A stretch of DNA of 14,928 bases from contig CAKUFT010000036.1 of the NCBI GenBank assembly GCA_934650095.1, positions 1 to 14,928 on the forward strand. The letters are read 5' to 3'. The notes beneath the pieces were generated by a model. It was given only the letters and a program-made list of their open reading frames with translations. It had not been told where the DNA came from and did no database searches. The translations under genes and the position numbers were made by a program. This DNA comes from an uncultured Collinsella sp. GTDB taxonomy: Bacteria; Actinomycetota; Coriobacteriia; Coriobacteriales; Coriobacteriaceae. The first letter of the stretch is position 1; each line of letters begins with the position of its first letter. Shown one piece after another: positions 6,978 to 13,497 of the stretch.

Positions 6978-7922
6978 CTATTCCTCGCGGTCGAACTCCT
7001 CGTCGGCATCGAGCACGCGGCCGCTGTAGTTGACATGGCCGGTCACGGCCTCCATGTCACCGGTCTCGATAAAGCGTGCAACCGTGCACTCGTAATCGAC
7101 CAGCGCGCGATCGAAGACCTCGGGGAAGCTCTCGTTCGAGACCTCGTCGGTAAAGGGATTCTTCCAGGTCAGATGACCCAAGTTGCCAGTACGCTCGGGC
7201 AGCTCGGTCGTCACGCGATGGGCAAGGCCATCGAGCAGCGAATAGTCGTGCACTATGCCTTCGACCAGGGCAATTGCACGCGTCTTGGCCGAGCCCGCCG
7301 GCTCAATCGTGCGGTAGAGCAGCTGCATGTCCGAGACGGCGGCACCGTACTCCCCCGCCGGGATATCGATGCCGTACACGCGGCCGGCAACATAGCTCAT
7401 CAGTACGCCGGCAACGCGATTGATGCGGTCGGTGGTGACGATCTCGCCCGCCGGCGGATAGTCCTCGACCGTGGCGCCATCGCGTTTGAGCTGCAGCATC
7501 AGCACATCCAGGTCGCTTTCGAGTACAGCATGGACCTGGCTGCCCGAATCCTCCAGATCGAGATCGGACTCCACGATGCCAAACTGCTGCTCGTAGACAA
7601 AGGGGTGCGCATTGCGGTCGAGCACGTAGTGCGACAGCAGACCCAGCGCGAAGGCGCGGCCCAGGTTGGCATCGCGCGGAAGCAGATGAGACACGCCGTC
7701 GCGCAGGCACGAGAACTGGCGCGACATACGCGAGCGGTGCATAACCTGCGCCAGCAGCGTGCAGTCGGAAACGCGGGGCGTCAGGATGTGGAAGAAAAAC
7801 GGGTCGGGACCCTGGTTGCCCAGGATAAAGGCGATGCGCTCCTCGTCGGACGTGATGACGCCCTGCGGAAGACGGTCAATGCTTTCCTCGCCAAACAAAT
7901 GATGGGTGATAAGCGCAGGCAT
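6978..7922 (-). CDS. zinc-dependent phospholipase C-fold protein
   Basis: A 314-residue protein whose N-terminal half fits the zinc-dependent phospholipase C family. The metal-ligand pattern is recognisable: H7/H8 in ITHHLFG, D40 in GNQGPDPFF, H62, then H98-x3-D102-x3-H106 in SHYVLDRNAHPF, and H131-x3-E135 further on. The bacillus enzyme has a closely related order of ligands. Unlike that secreted enzyme it has no signal peptide, so it is presumably cytoplasmic, and phospholipase activity is inferred only from the fold. The C-terminal half (about 150-314) is not a recognised domain; it ends in an acidic tail. ATG at 7922 follows GAAAGGA at close spacing. It lies 91 bases after the second LytTR regulator gene, which shows no terminator, so co-transcription is possible; a local promoter is also visible. 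Confidence 0.82.
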   Translation of the reverse strand: MPALITHHLFGEESIDRLPQGVITSDEERIAFILGNQGPDPFFFHILTPRVSDCTLLAQVMHRSRMSRQFSCLRDGVSHLLPRDANLGRAFALGLLSHYVLDRNAHPFVYEQQFGIVESDLDLEDSGSQVHAVLESDLDVLMLQLKRDGATVEDYPPAGEIVTTDRINRVAGVLMSYVAGRVYGIDIPAGEYGAAVSDMQLLYRTIEPAGSAKTRAIALVEGIVHDYSLLDGLAHRVTTELPERTGNLGHLTWKNPFTDEVSNESFPEVFDRALVDYECTVARFIETGDMEAVTGHVNYSGRVLDADEEFDREE

Positions 7923-7954
7923 GATAATCCTTTCGATTTCATTCGATGCAATCC

Positions 7955-7997
7955 ATTATGCCCACCCCACAGCCATGCCAAACCTACGGTGCCAAAC
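7955..7997 (-). promoter_or_regulatory. candidate promoter and direct-repeat operator of the phospholipase-like gene
   Basis: On the minus strand TTGGCA (7981-7976) and CATAAT (7960-7955) are spaced 15 bases. The octamer GTTTGGCA occurs twice with a 14-base period (7997-7990 and 7983-7976), the downstream copy containing the -35. Paired direct repeats at a promoter are what a LytTR-type regulator binds, and the LytTR gene ends 17 bases upstream. The regulatory link is inference. Confidence 0.4.
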
Positions 7998-8013
7998 GAT
8001 GACACGCGGGCTC

Positions 8014-8748
8014 TTATGCAAGCCCCAAGTGCGACTTGACCTCGGCGGCGCGACGACGGGACACCGGCACCGTCGAGTCCACGCGATCGAGCCTCAACTC
8101 CATCAGGCCCGTGGAGCCGACTTCAACGTTATGCACGTCCTCCAAATTGACCAGATAACTGCGATGGACGCGGATGAAGCCCTCGAGCGCCAAGCGCCGC
8201 TCAAGCGAGGAAATCGATTCGTTGATGAGGTACGTCCCCTCGGGACAGATGGCGTTGCAAAAATCGGCGCGCGCCTCAAAGTAACAGACATCCGCAACGG
8301 GAATGAACACCTTCTTGCCCCCGCGATCTGCCGTCAAGCGCAGCGGCTGGCGCGGAGCCTGGACGACGCGGCGGACGCCCAAGGCAGCCTCAATCTTGTC
8401 GAGTGCCTTCGTCAGGCGCGCGTCCTCAACGGGCTTGACCACGTAGTCGACGGCATCGAGGTTATAAGCATCGGCAGCGTACTCGGCAAACGCCGTCACA
8501 AAGACCACCAGCGGCGGTCTTTTTAGGTTCTGCAACGTCTCGGCAAGCTCAATCCCCGAGCGGCCCGGCATGGTAATGTCCAAGAACAGCACGTCGGGCT
8601 TGTTCGACAGAATCGATTCCACCGCCTCGGTAACATTGCCCGCCTCGGCAATCTGTCCCACGCGCGCATCCCTCTCTAACAGATAGCGTAGTTCAGCCCT
8701 AATGGGAGGCTCGTCATCAACCACTAGGATGTTCCAGCCCTCGGACAT
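8014..8748 (-). CDS. LytTR response regulator (module 2)
   Basis: A 244-residue response regulator: receiver at about 5-125 with D11/D12, phosphoacceptor D57 in LFLDITMPG, T85 and K105; LytTR DNA-binding domain from about 145 to the end (FIRVHRSYLVNL, VPVSRRR). It is a clear paralog of the regulator at 1999-2715, sharing the VDAVDY/LDAVDY and KPVE-ARL stretches. ATG at 8748 has AGAGGA about seven bases upstream; an in-frame TTG at 8769 is a poorer choice. It starts 33 bases after its kinase gene, so the two form one transcript. No terminator is evident after it, and transcription may continue into the phospholipase-like gene. Confidence 0.93.
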   Translation of the reverse strand: MSEGWNILVVDDEPPIRAELRYLLERDARVGQIAEAGNVTEAVESILSNKPDVLFLDITMPGRSGIELAETLQNLKRPPLVVFVTAFAEYAADAYNLDAVDYVVKPVEDARLTKALDKIEAALGVRRVVQAPRQPLRLTADRGGKKVFIPVADVCYFEARADFCNAICPEGTYLINESISSLERRLALEGFIRVHRSYLVNLEDVHNVEVGSTGLMELRLDRVDSTVPVSRRRAAEVKSHLGLA

Positions 8749-8781
8749 GTCCGCTTCCTCTCTTCTCAATACACTCGCATG

Positions 8782-10173
8782 CTACGCCGTCATCGGCGCC
8801 GGCTCATGCGGTTCACCATTCAACTCAACGATGACCTGCGTCCCCACGCCCTCCTGGGACTCCACGCGCATGCCGGAATCTTCTCCGTAAAAGAAATGGA
8901 TGCGCTGAAGAACGTTAAAGAGCGCCAGCCCACAGCCTCGTTTAATGGAGCCGTCGGCAGTAATGCTCTCGGGCTCCTCCCGTCTATGCTGCTCGAACAG
9001 ATGAGCGCAGACTTCCTCGCTCATGCCGATGCCGTCATCTTCGACGATAATCTCCAGGCCGTCATCGGTCTCGAAAGCCCTTACATGAATAGAAAGCGGC
9101 TCGGTCTCGCGCTGCGCGTGCTTGATGCAGTTTTCGAGCAACGGCTGCAAGATAAACGGCGGCACCATGCTGTCGCGCACCTCGAAGTCGATATCGACCG
9201 AAACGCGCAGACGGCCGTCGCCATAACGGGCCTGCATAAGATTGATATAACGAGTGCCCTGTTCCACCTCGTGCTCGAGCGTGGTGAGCGTATCGGAGTC
9301 AGAAAGCGTCTGACGGTAATAATTGGAAAAGTCGATGAGCAGCGACCTGGCCTTGTCGGGCTCGGTTCGCACGAGCGACACGATGGTGCTGATGGTGTTG
9401 AACAGAAAGTGCGGATCGACCTGCGACTGCAGGGCGCGCAGCTCAACGCGGGCCGTGAGCTCGTCCTGGCGCTCGAGCTCAAAGCTCGCGAGCTGCGTGG
9501 AAATGAGGTCAGCAAAGCCCGAGGCAAGGGCCGTCTGGCGCATATCGATGCTGCTCAGGCGGGGATAGTACAGCTCGAGCGTGCCCACGCAATGCCCGCG
9601 CACGGTAAGCGGCGCGACAATGCCGGCGCGCAGGCGGGGAAAGTAGCCACCCGTCTCGGACGAGGCGTCGCGCGAAAACACACTCTGCTCGCCAGACTCA
9701 ATCACGTTGAGCGTGGTCTTGAGCACGACCGGGGTGCCGGCGGGGCACTTTGCCGAATCCTCGCCCCAGCTTGCCAGCACCTGCCTGCCGTCGGTAAAGC
9801 AAATGGCCGAGGCAAAGGTCTCGGACAGGATGATCTTGGAGGCACCCAGGGCCGCCTCGGGCGTTAAGCCGCGCGAAGTATAGGCGAATATTTTTGAGGC
9901 GATGGCGAGCGTGCGGTCGGTAGCGCTCGACGTGAGGTCGTCGGGCACCACAAAGACATACGAGAAGAAAAAGCACAGCATGACCAAGCCGGCAATGACG
10001 ACAACGGCCGGAACGGGATTGGGATTATCGGTTAAATCCCAGATAAGCAGCAGGATGAGCAGCGGAACGACAACGCCAAGCAAAATAGCCTGGACCACAT
10101 GCTGAGCGGTACGAAAGACCTTGGTCGAGTTATAGCTTTTGCCCAAGATCAGCCTATTGAAATCCACCGTCAT
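8782..10173 (-). CDS. LytS-like sensor histidine kinase (module 2)
   Basis: A 463-residue sensor kinase with the same plan as the kinase at 2788-4131: two membrane helices at about 29-46 and 55-76 joined by a loop of about eight residues, a GAF-like region (about 85-235), His-kinase box ALQSQVDPHFLFNT with phosphoacceptor H255, N-box LQPLLENCIKH (342-352), G1 motif DDGIGM (379-384) and GVGTQV (442-447). The usual Asn before the box Pro-His is Asp253 here, and the Asn of the DNGxGM motif is Asp380; its paralog keeps both asparagines. AAGGGG directly abuts ATG at 10173, so GTG at 10167, six bases further on, has better ribosome-binding spacing and may be the true start. The longer frame to 10242 crosses a terminator and is rejected. 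It is paired with the LytTR gene downstream. Confidence 0.92.
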   Translation of the reverse strand: MTVDFNRLILGKSYNSTKVFRTAQHVVQAILLGVVVPLLILLLIWDLTDNPNPVPAVVVIAGLVMLCFFFSYVFVVPDDLTSSATDRTLAIASKIFAYTSRGLTPEAALGASKIILSETFASAICFTDGRQVLASWGEDSAKCPAGTPVVLKTTLNVIESGEQSVFSRDASSETGGYFPRLRAGIVAPLTVRGHCVGTLELYYPRLSSIDMRQTALASGFADLISTQLASFELERQDELTARVELRALQSQVDPHFLFNTISTIVSLVRTEPDKARSLLIDFSNYYRQTLSDSDTLTTLEHEVEQGTRYINLMQARYGDGRLRVSVDIDFEVRDSMVPPFILQPLLENCIKHAQRETEPLSIHVRAFETDDGLEIIVEDDGIGMSEEVCAHLFEQHRREEPESITADGSIKRGCGLALFNVLQRIHFFYGEDSGMRVESQEGVGTQVIVELNGEPHEPAPMTA

Positions 10174-10199
10174 CCCCTTCTGACTAACGCACCCATAGC

Positions 10200-10226
10200 A
10201 ATAAAGAGGGCCGCAAGCGACCCTCT
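10200..10226 (-). terminator. terminator after the amidohydrolase gene / possible leader hairpin of module 2
   Basis: Minus-strand AGAGGGTCG and CGGCCCTCT pair (one T-G) around CTTG and run into TTATT, a short T-tract. It lies about 60 bases past the amidohydrolase stop. The hairpin ends only about 30 bases before the module-2 kinase start, so a kinase promoter would have to overlap or precede it. Confidence 0.65.
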
Positions 10227-10228
10227 CC

Positions 10229-10243
10229 ATTGCATTATGCAAT
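10229..10243. promoter_or_regulatory. 15-bp palindrome upstream of module 2
   Basis: ATTGCAT-T-ATGCAAT is a perfect palindrome around one base. On the minus strand it contains CATAAT (10239-10234), a plausible -10 for a transcript entering the module-2 kinase gene, though no good -35 sits 16-18 bases upstream. It is a candidate operator/promoter only. Confidence 0.35.
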
Positions 10244-10284
10244 CAATTTCTTTGATTTACATCCAGCCATCGACGAACGGTAGC

Positions 10285-11562
10285 CTACGCGCTGTACTTG
10301 TTGGCTTCGCCGAAGGTGCCGGCCTCGACAATCCAACCGTCCTTCATGATGACGTCCATGTTGTCGGTGTTGAGCACGTGGATGTCGGCAGCAACGTCAC
10401 CGTTGACGACCAGCAGGTCGGCGCACTTGCCGGCCTCGATGGAACCGGTCTCGTCCTCGATGTGGCACATCTTGGCACCGTTGAGGGTGGCGCAGGTGAT
10501 GGTCTCGACCGGGGTGAAGCCGATCTTGTCGACGAACTCGTACATCTCCTCGATGGAGCAGTTGCCGTACGGGGTGACGAAGGAGAAGGAGTCGGAGCCG
10601 ATCGTCATGACGACGCCGCGCTTCTTGGCCTCGCGCAGGCAGTCGTAGTTGCGCTGGAGCTCCTTCTCGACCAGGGTGCCCTCGTACTTGTCGTGCAGCT
10701 CGGGGACGTAGACGGGCGGATAGGTGGAGTACCAGGTGGGCAGGAAGGCAATCGTCGGGGTAAAGAAGGTACCCTGCTCGGCCATGAGGTCCATGGTGCG
10801 CTCATCGATGTCGAAGCCGTGAATCAGCTGCTCGCAGCCAAAGCGGACGGAATCGTAGGCAGCGGCGTGGTTGTTGTAGCAGTGGCTCCACACGGGAATG
10901 CCGACCATCTTGGCCTCTTCGACCACGGCCTGGATCTCCTCGGAGCAGTAGTGCTGGTCGCGGCCGGAGTCCCAGCGCCAGATGCCGCCACCGGTAGCCC
11001 AGATCTTGATGGCATCGGGGTTCTCGCGCAGGCGACGACGAACGGCCTTACGCAGATCCCAAGGACCGTCGACCTGGTCGCCCCAGGGGTGCGATTCCTT
11101 GTTGAGCTCCTGGGTGCAGTGGTGGGAGTCGCCGTGGCCGGCAACGCGGCAGAAGCCAAGGCCGGTAGCCAGAACGCGCGGGCCCTTAAAGACGCCCTTG
11201 TCGATGCAGTCGCGAATCTGGATGCCAAAGCGGCCGATCTCGCAGACGGTGGTGAGGCCGTGGGTGAGGCAGTCATAGGCCTGCTTGACGGCGACGGCCT
11301 GCTTCTCGAGGAGTGGCTGCATGACCCAGTCGGTGTCATCGTCGGTCAGGTTGCCCGAGAAGTGCAGGTGGGTGTCGATCAGGCCGGGAAGGACGGTCTT
11401 GCCGGCGGCGTCGATAACCTCGACGCCCTCGGGAAGGTCCTGCATGGCGCCGGCATACTCGATCTTGCCGTTGTCGTCGACGAGAACGAGAGAGTTCTCG
11501 ACCGGCTCGGCGCCGGTGCCGTCGATGAGCTTGCCGCCAACGATTGCATACTTAGTGGACAT
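10285..11562 (-). CDS. metal-dependent amidohydrolase (imidazolonepropionase/prolidase-like)
   Basis: A 425-residue amidohydrolase-superfamily enzyme with TIM-barrel metal site: HLH at 65-67, probable carboxylated bridging K186 in AIKIWATGG, H227 in SHCYN, H248 in IHGFD and D324 in GSDSF. A beta-sandwich part wraps both ends (1-55 and about 375-425). The family includes Xaa-Pro dipeptidases and imidazolonepropionase-like enzymes that hydrolyse C-N bonds of small peptides or N-acyl compounds. The substrate here is not evident. ATG at 11562 has a near-ideal AAGGAGG five bases upstream. It follows an APC transporter gene on the same strand after a 131-base gap with hairpins and its own candidate promoter, so the two probably import and hydrolyse the same compound. 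Confidence 0.92.
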   Translation of the reverse strand: MSTKYAIVGGKLIDGTGAEPVENSLVLVDDNGKIEYAGAMQDLPEGVEVIDAAGKTVLPGLIDTHLHFSGNLTDDDTDWVMQPLLEKQAVAVKQAYDCLTHGLTTVCEIGRFGIQIRDCIDKGVFKGPRVLATGLGFCRVAGHGDSHHCTQELNKESHPWGDQVDGPWDLRKAVRRRLRENPDAIKIWATGGGIWRWDSGRDQHYCSEEIQAVVEEAKMVGIPVWSHCYNNHAAAYDSVRFGCEQLIHGFDIDERTMDLMAEQGTFFTPTIAFLPTWYSTYPPVYVPELHDKYEGTLVEKELQRNYDCLREAKKRGVVMTIGSDSFSFVTPYGNCSIEEMYEFVDKIGFTPVETITCATLNGAKMCHIEDETGSIEAGKCADLLVVNGDVAADIHVLNTDNMDVIMKDGWIVEAGTFGEANKYSA

Positions 11563-11572
11563 GGTTCCTCCT

Positions 11573-11610
11573 TATGGATCCATATAGTGGGCGAGGCCGT
11601 GTTGGGTTAA
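11573..11610 (-). promoter_or_regulatory. candidate promoter and palindromic operator of the amidohydrolase gene
   Basis: Minus-strand TTAACC (11610-11605) and CTATAT (11587-11582) are spaced 17 bases. A perfect 12-bp palindrome TATGGATCCATA (11573-11584) covers the -10 edge and predicted start point, where a repressor would block initiation. The transcript would begin almost at the Shine-Dalgarno sequence, giving a very short leader. Confidence 0.45.
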
Positions 11611-11685
11611 GGCCTCACAAAGCTACCCAAGTGGTGCCGGGTTCGGTGCGCAGAAGAGAGGGTCCCGCGCACCTGATCCGCCCCG
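11593..11685 (-). other. hairpins in the transporter-amidohydrolase spacer
   Basis: Two stems are visible between the genes. GGTGCGC (11645-11651) pairs with GCGCACC (11667-11673), flanked by CCGGG/CCCGG that extend it. GAGGCC (11593-11598) pairs with GGCCTC (11611-11616). Neither is followed by a T-run on the minus strand. They may stabilise or process the upstream mRNA and so set different levels of the two proteins. Confidence 0.45.
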
Positions 11686-11693
11686 GCTAGGCG

Positions 11694-13145
11694 TTACTTT
11701 TTGCGGGAATTGGTGAAGGCCATGAGAGCCAGGCCGACGACCAGCCAGCCGATCACGATGCTCCACTCCACCATGTTGAGAGAGGCGGGAGAGAACGGAA
11801 TCACGAGCAGGCCGATGATGATGGCGCAGGCAGCGATAGCGAGGCCGATGCCAAACTTGCCGCCGGGCACCTCGTAGGGACGAGGCAGGTCGGGCTCGGT
11901 GAAGCGCATGCGCAGACAAGCGAGGGCGACCATGCCGCAGGAGAAGATGAAGGCGAGAGCCGACACGTTGGTCAGAGGGATGAGCATGTTCTTGCCCAGG
12001 AACGGACCGACGACGGTGATGACGCCCAGGACGACGCAGGCGAGCTTGGGAGCGCCGGAGTTGGGATCGACCTCGGCGAACTTCTCGGGCAGCTGGCCCT
12101 TACGGCCCATGGCGAGCATGATGCGGCTCGTGGCGCCGTAGAAGGAGTTCATCGGGCCCATGGGTCCAAGCGTGGCAATGACGAGCATGGCCAGATACAG
12201 GAGCATGTTGATGCCCTTGAGGCAGGCGAGCGCGGGAACCGGGCTCTTAACGAACTCGTGCCAGTCGAGAATGGTGCCGAACGAGTAGATGCAGACCATG
12301 TAGAAGCCGCCGGCGGCCAGCAGAGCCAGGGAGATGATCTTGCCGAACTTGTTCCAGTTGAGGCCCTCGGCTGCTTCCTCAGCCTGCTGAGGAATGGTGT
12401 CGAAGCCGGCGTAGAAGAACGGGGTCAGAACCAGAACCGACACGATGCCGGCGAACAGGCTGGTGCTTTCGGTAGCGGCCTTGCCGCCGCCGGCACCGGT
12501 GACCTGGGAGAACACGGGCATGGCGTTGTCCGGCGAACCGGTGAACAGCGAGACGCCCATGGCGAGCAGCATGCCGCAGAGCAGAGCCTTGGTCAGGAAG
12601 GCCTGGAGCTTGGCGGCCGAGCTGGCACCGCGGAAGTTGAGGAAGATGACGTAGACTGCAAAGCCGAGCGCGATCAGCGTCGGGAACAAGTAAACGTCGG
12701 CGCCCAGGATGGTGTAGAGCTTGACGGCGCGCAGCCACTCAAGACCGGGCAGGCTGCCGAACATCTCGGACACGAGGGTCGAGATGGCGATGGCCTCCCA
12801 CGGGCACAGGATGCCGTTGCCCAGAGCCAGGAGCCATCCGGTGATGTAGCTCAGCGTACGGCCAAAGCTACGGTCGACGTACTCGACGATGCCGCCCGAG
12901 ATGGGGATGGCAGCCGTGAGTTCACCGAAAACAGCTCCGACGGGCACGAGGAAGATTGCACCCAAGAGGAATGCGATCATAGCGGGAACGGGGCCGCCGC
13001 CCACGACCATCCAGTCGCCGACCTGCAGAACCCAGCCGGTGCCTATGATGGCACCAAAGCCGATGGTAAAGAAGTTCCAGAGCGAGAGCGTTTTCTTCAT
13101 GCCGCCGTTATCCTCGACTGCAACTTCTGCGTTCTTGTCCGCCAT
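11694..13145 (-). CDS. APC-family amino acid/amine permease
   Basis: A 483-residue integral membrane protein with about twelve helices. The first helix carries GFGAIIGTGW (about 26-35), the broken-helix substrate motif of the amino acid-polyamine-organocation family. The length is typical. The substrate is likely an amino acid, peptide-derived amine or related compound, but is not fixed by sequence. The start ATG at 13145 has AGGAGG six to seven bases upstream; the frame extends to 13184 through a hairpin and is not used. The gene heads a probable two-gene unit with the amidohydrolase. Its leader contains two hairpins (13167-13182 and 13190-13210). The divergent C39-like gene shares the upstream region. 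Confidence 0.92.
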   Translation of the reverse strand: MADKNAEVAVEDNGGMKKTLSLWNFFTIGFGAIIGTGWVLQVGDWMVVGGGPVPAMIAFLLGAIFLVPVGAVFGELTAAIPISGGIVEYVDRSFGRTLSYITGWLLALGNGILCPWEAIAISTLVSEMFGSLPGLEWLRAVKLYTILGADVYLFPTLIALGFAVYVIFLNFRGASSAAKLQAFLTKALLCGMLLAMGVSLFTGSPDNAMPVFSQVTGAGGGKAATESTSLFAGIVSVLVLTPFFYAGFDTIPQQAEEAAEGLNWNKFGKIISLALLAAGGFYMVCIYSFGTILDWHEFVKSPVPALACLKGINMLLYLAMLVIATLGPMGPMNSFYGATSRIMLAMGRKGQLPEKFAEVDPNSGAPKLACVVLGVITVVGPFLGKNMLIPLTNVSALAFIFSCGMVALACLRMRFTEPDLPRPYEVPGGKFGIGLAIAACAIIIGLLVIPFSPASLNMVEWSIVIGWLVVGLALMAFTNSRKK

Positions 13146-13497
13146 TGTTCCCCTCCTTTCCTTTTTGACGCCCCTTGGCGTCACCCCTTGCGTAGCTTGT
13201 CTAGCTGCGCGTTTTTATTTCGTGGCTTTACAATACGGCCTTGGAGCCGCGGCACCGCCTATAGCTCGACCGAAGGCAAAACCGCGTAACGAACGGCGCC
13301 GTTTTTGGGACGAACGGCTGGGGAGACCATTTGTCTTGGATGCCCATTTGCCTGTCTTTGAACCGACGCCGCCACAGCAGCCGACGCGCGGCGCGGCAAC
13401 GTTCATACCGTTTGTAGGGCTTTTGGCGCACATACCCATGCGTCGTACATCTTTTTATGTAGGATAGACAAGTTACACACGAGGCAAGGTGATTCGA
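13146..13497. other. divergent intergenic region between permease and C39-like genes
   Basis: No gene is supported in these 352 bases. Near the permease are hairpins GACGCC-CCTT-GGCGTC (13167-13182) and GCGTAGCT/AGCTGCGC (13190-13210). Further in are a perfect palindrome AACGGCGCCGTT (13292-13303) and two copies of ACGAACGGC (13289-13297, 13310-13318). A weak plus-strand promoter, TTGGCG (13423-13428) and TACATC (13446-13451) spaced 17, could serve the C39-like gene. A 74-codon minus-strand frame at 13215-13439 lacks a ribosome site. Confidence 0.5.
13190..13220 (+). terminator. plus-strand terminator-like hairpin upstream of the permease
   Basis: GCGTAGCT and AGCTGCGC pair (one T-G) around a five-base loop and run into GTTTTTATTT on the plus strand. 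No plus-strand gene precedes it, so it would stop only antisense transcripts coming out of the permease gene. On the minus strand it is simply a leader hairpin. Confidence 0.5.

Noticed and set aside
8779..9867. Plus-strand frame of 362 codons opposite the module-2 kinase
   Set aside because: Shadow of the kinase gene; the opposite strand has all kinase boxes in order.
10174..10242. Upstream ATG at 10242 for the module-2 kinase
   Set aside because: The added residues would be encoded by a palindrome and terminator stem, without a ribosome binding site.
10099..11610. Long plus-strand open frame (503 codons) opposite the amidohydrolase
   Set aside because: Antisense shadow of GC-rich codons: low-complexity Val/Asp/Gly-rich product, no ribosome binding site, while the minus strand holds a complete metal-site enzyme.
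12258..13289. Plus-strand frame of 343 codons opposite the permease
   Set aside because: Charged, repetitive Glu/Gly/Asp-rich translation with no domain; the minus strand encodes a clear twelve-helix permease.
13215..13439. Small minus-strand frame upstream of the permease
   Set aside because: No Shine-Dalgarno sequence before its ATG and a composition like random GC-rich translation.
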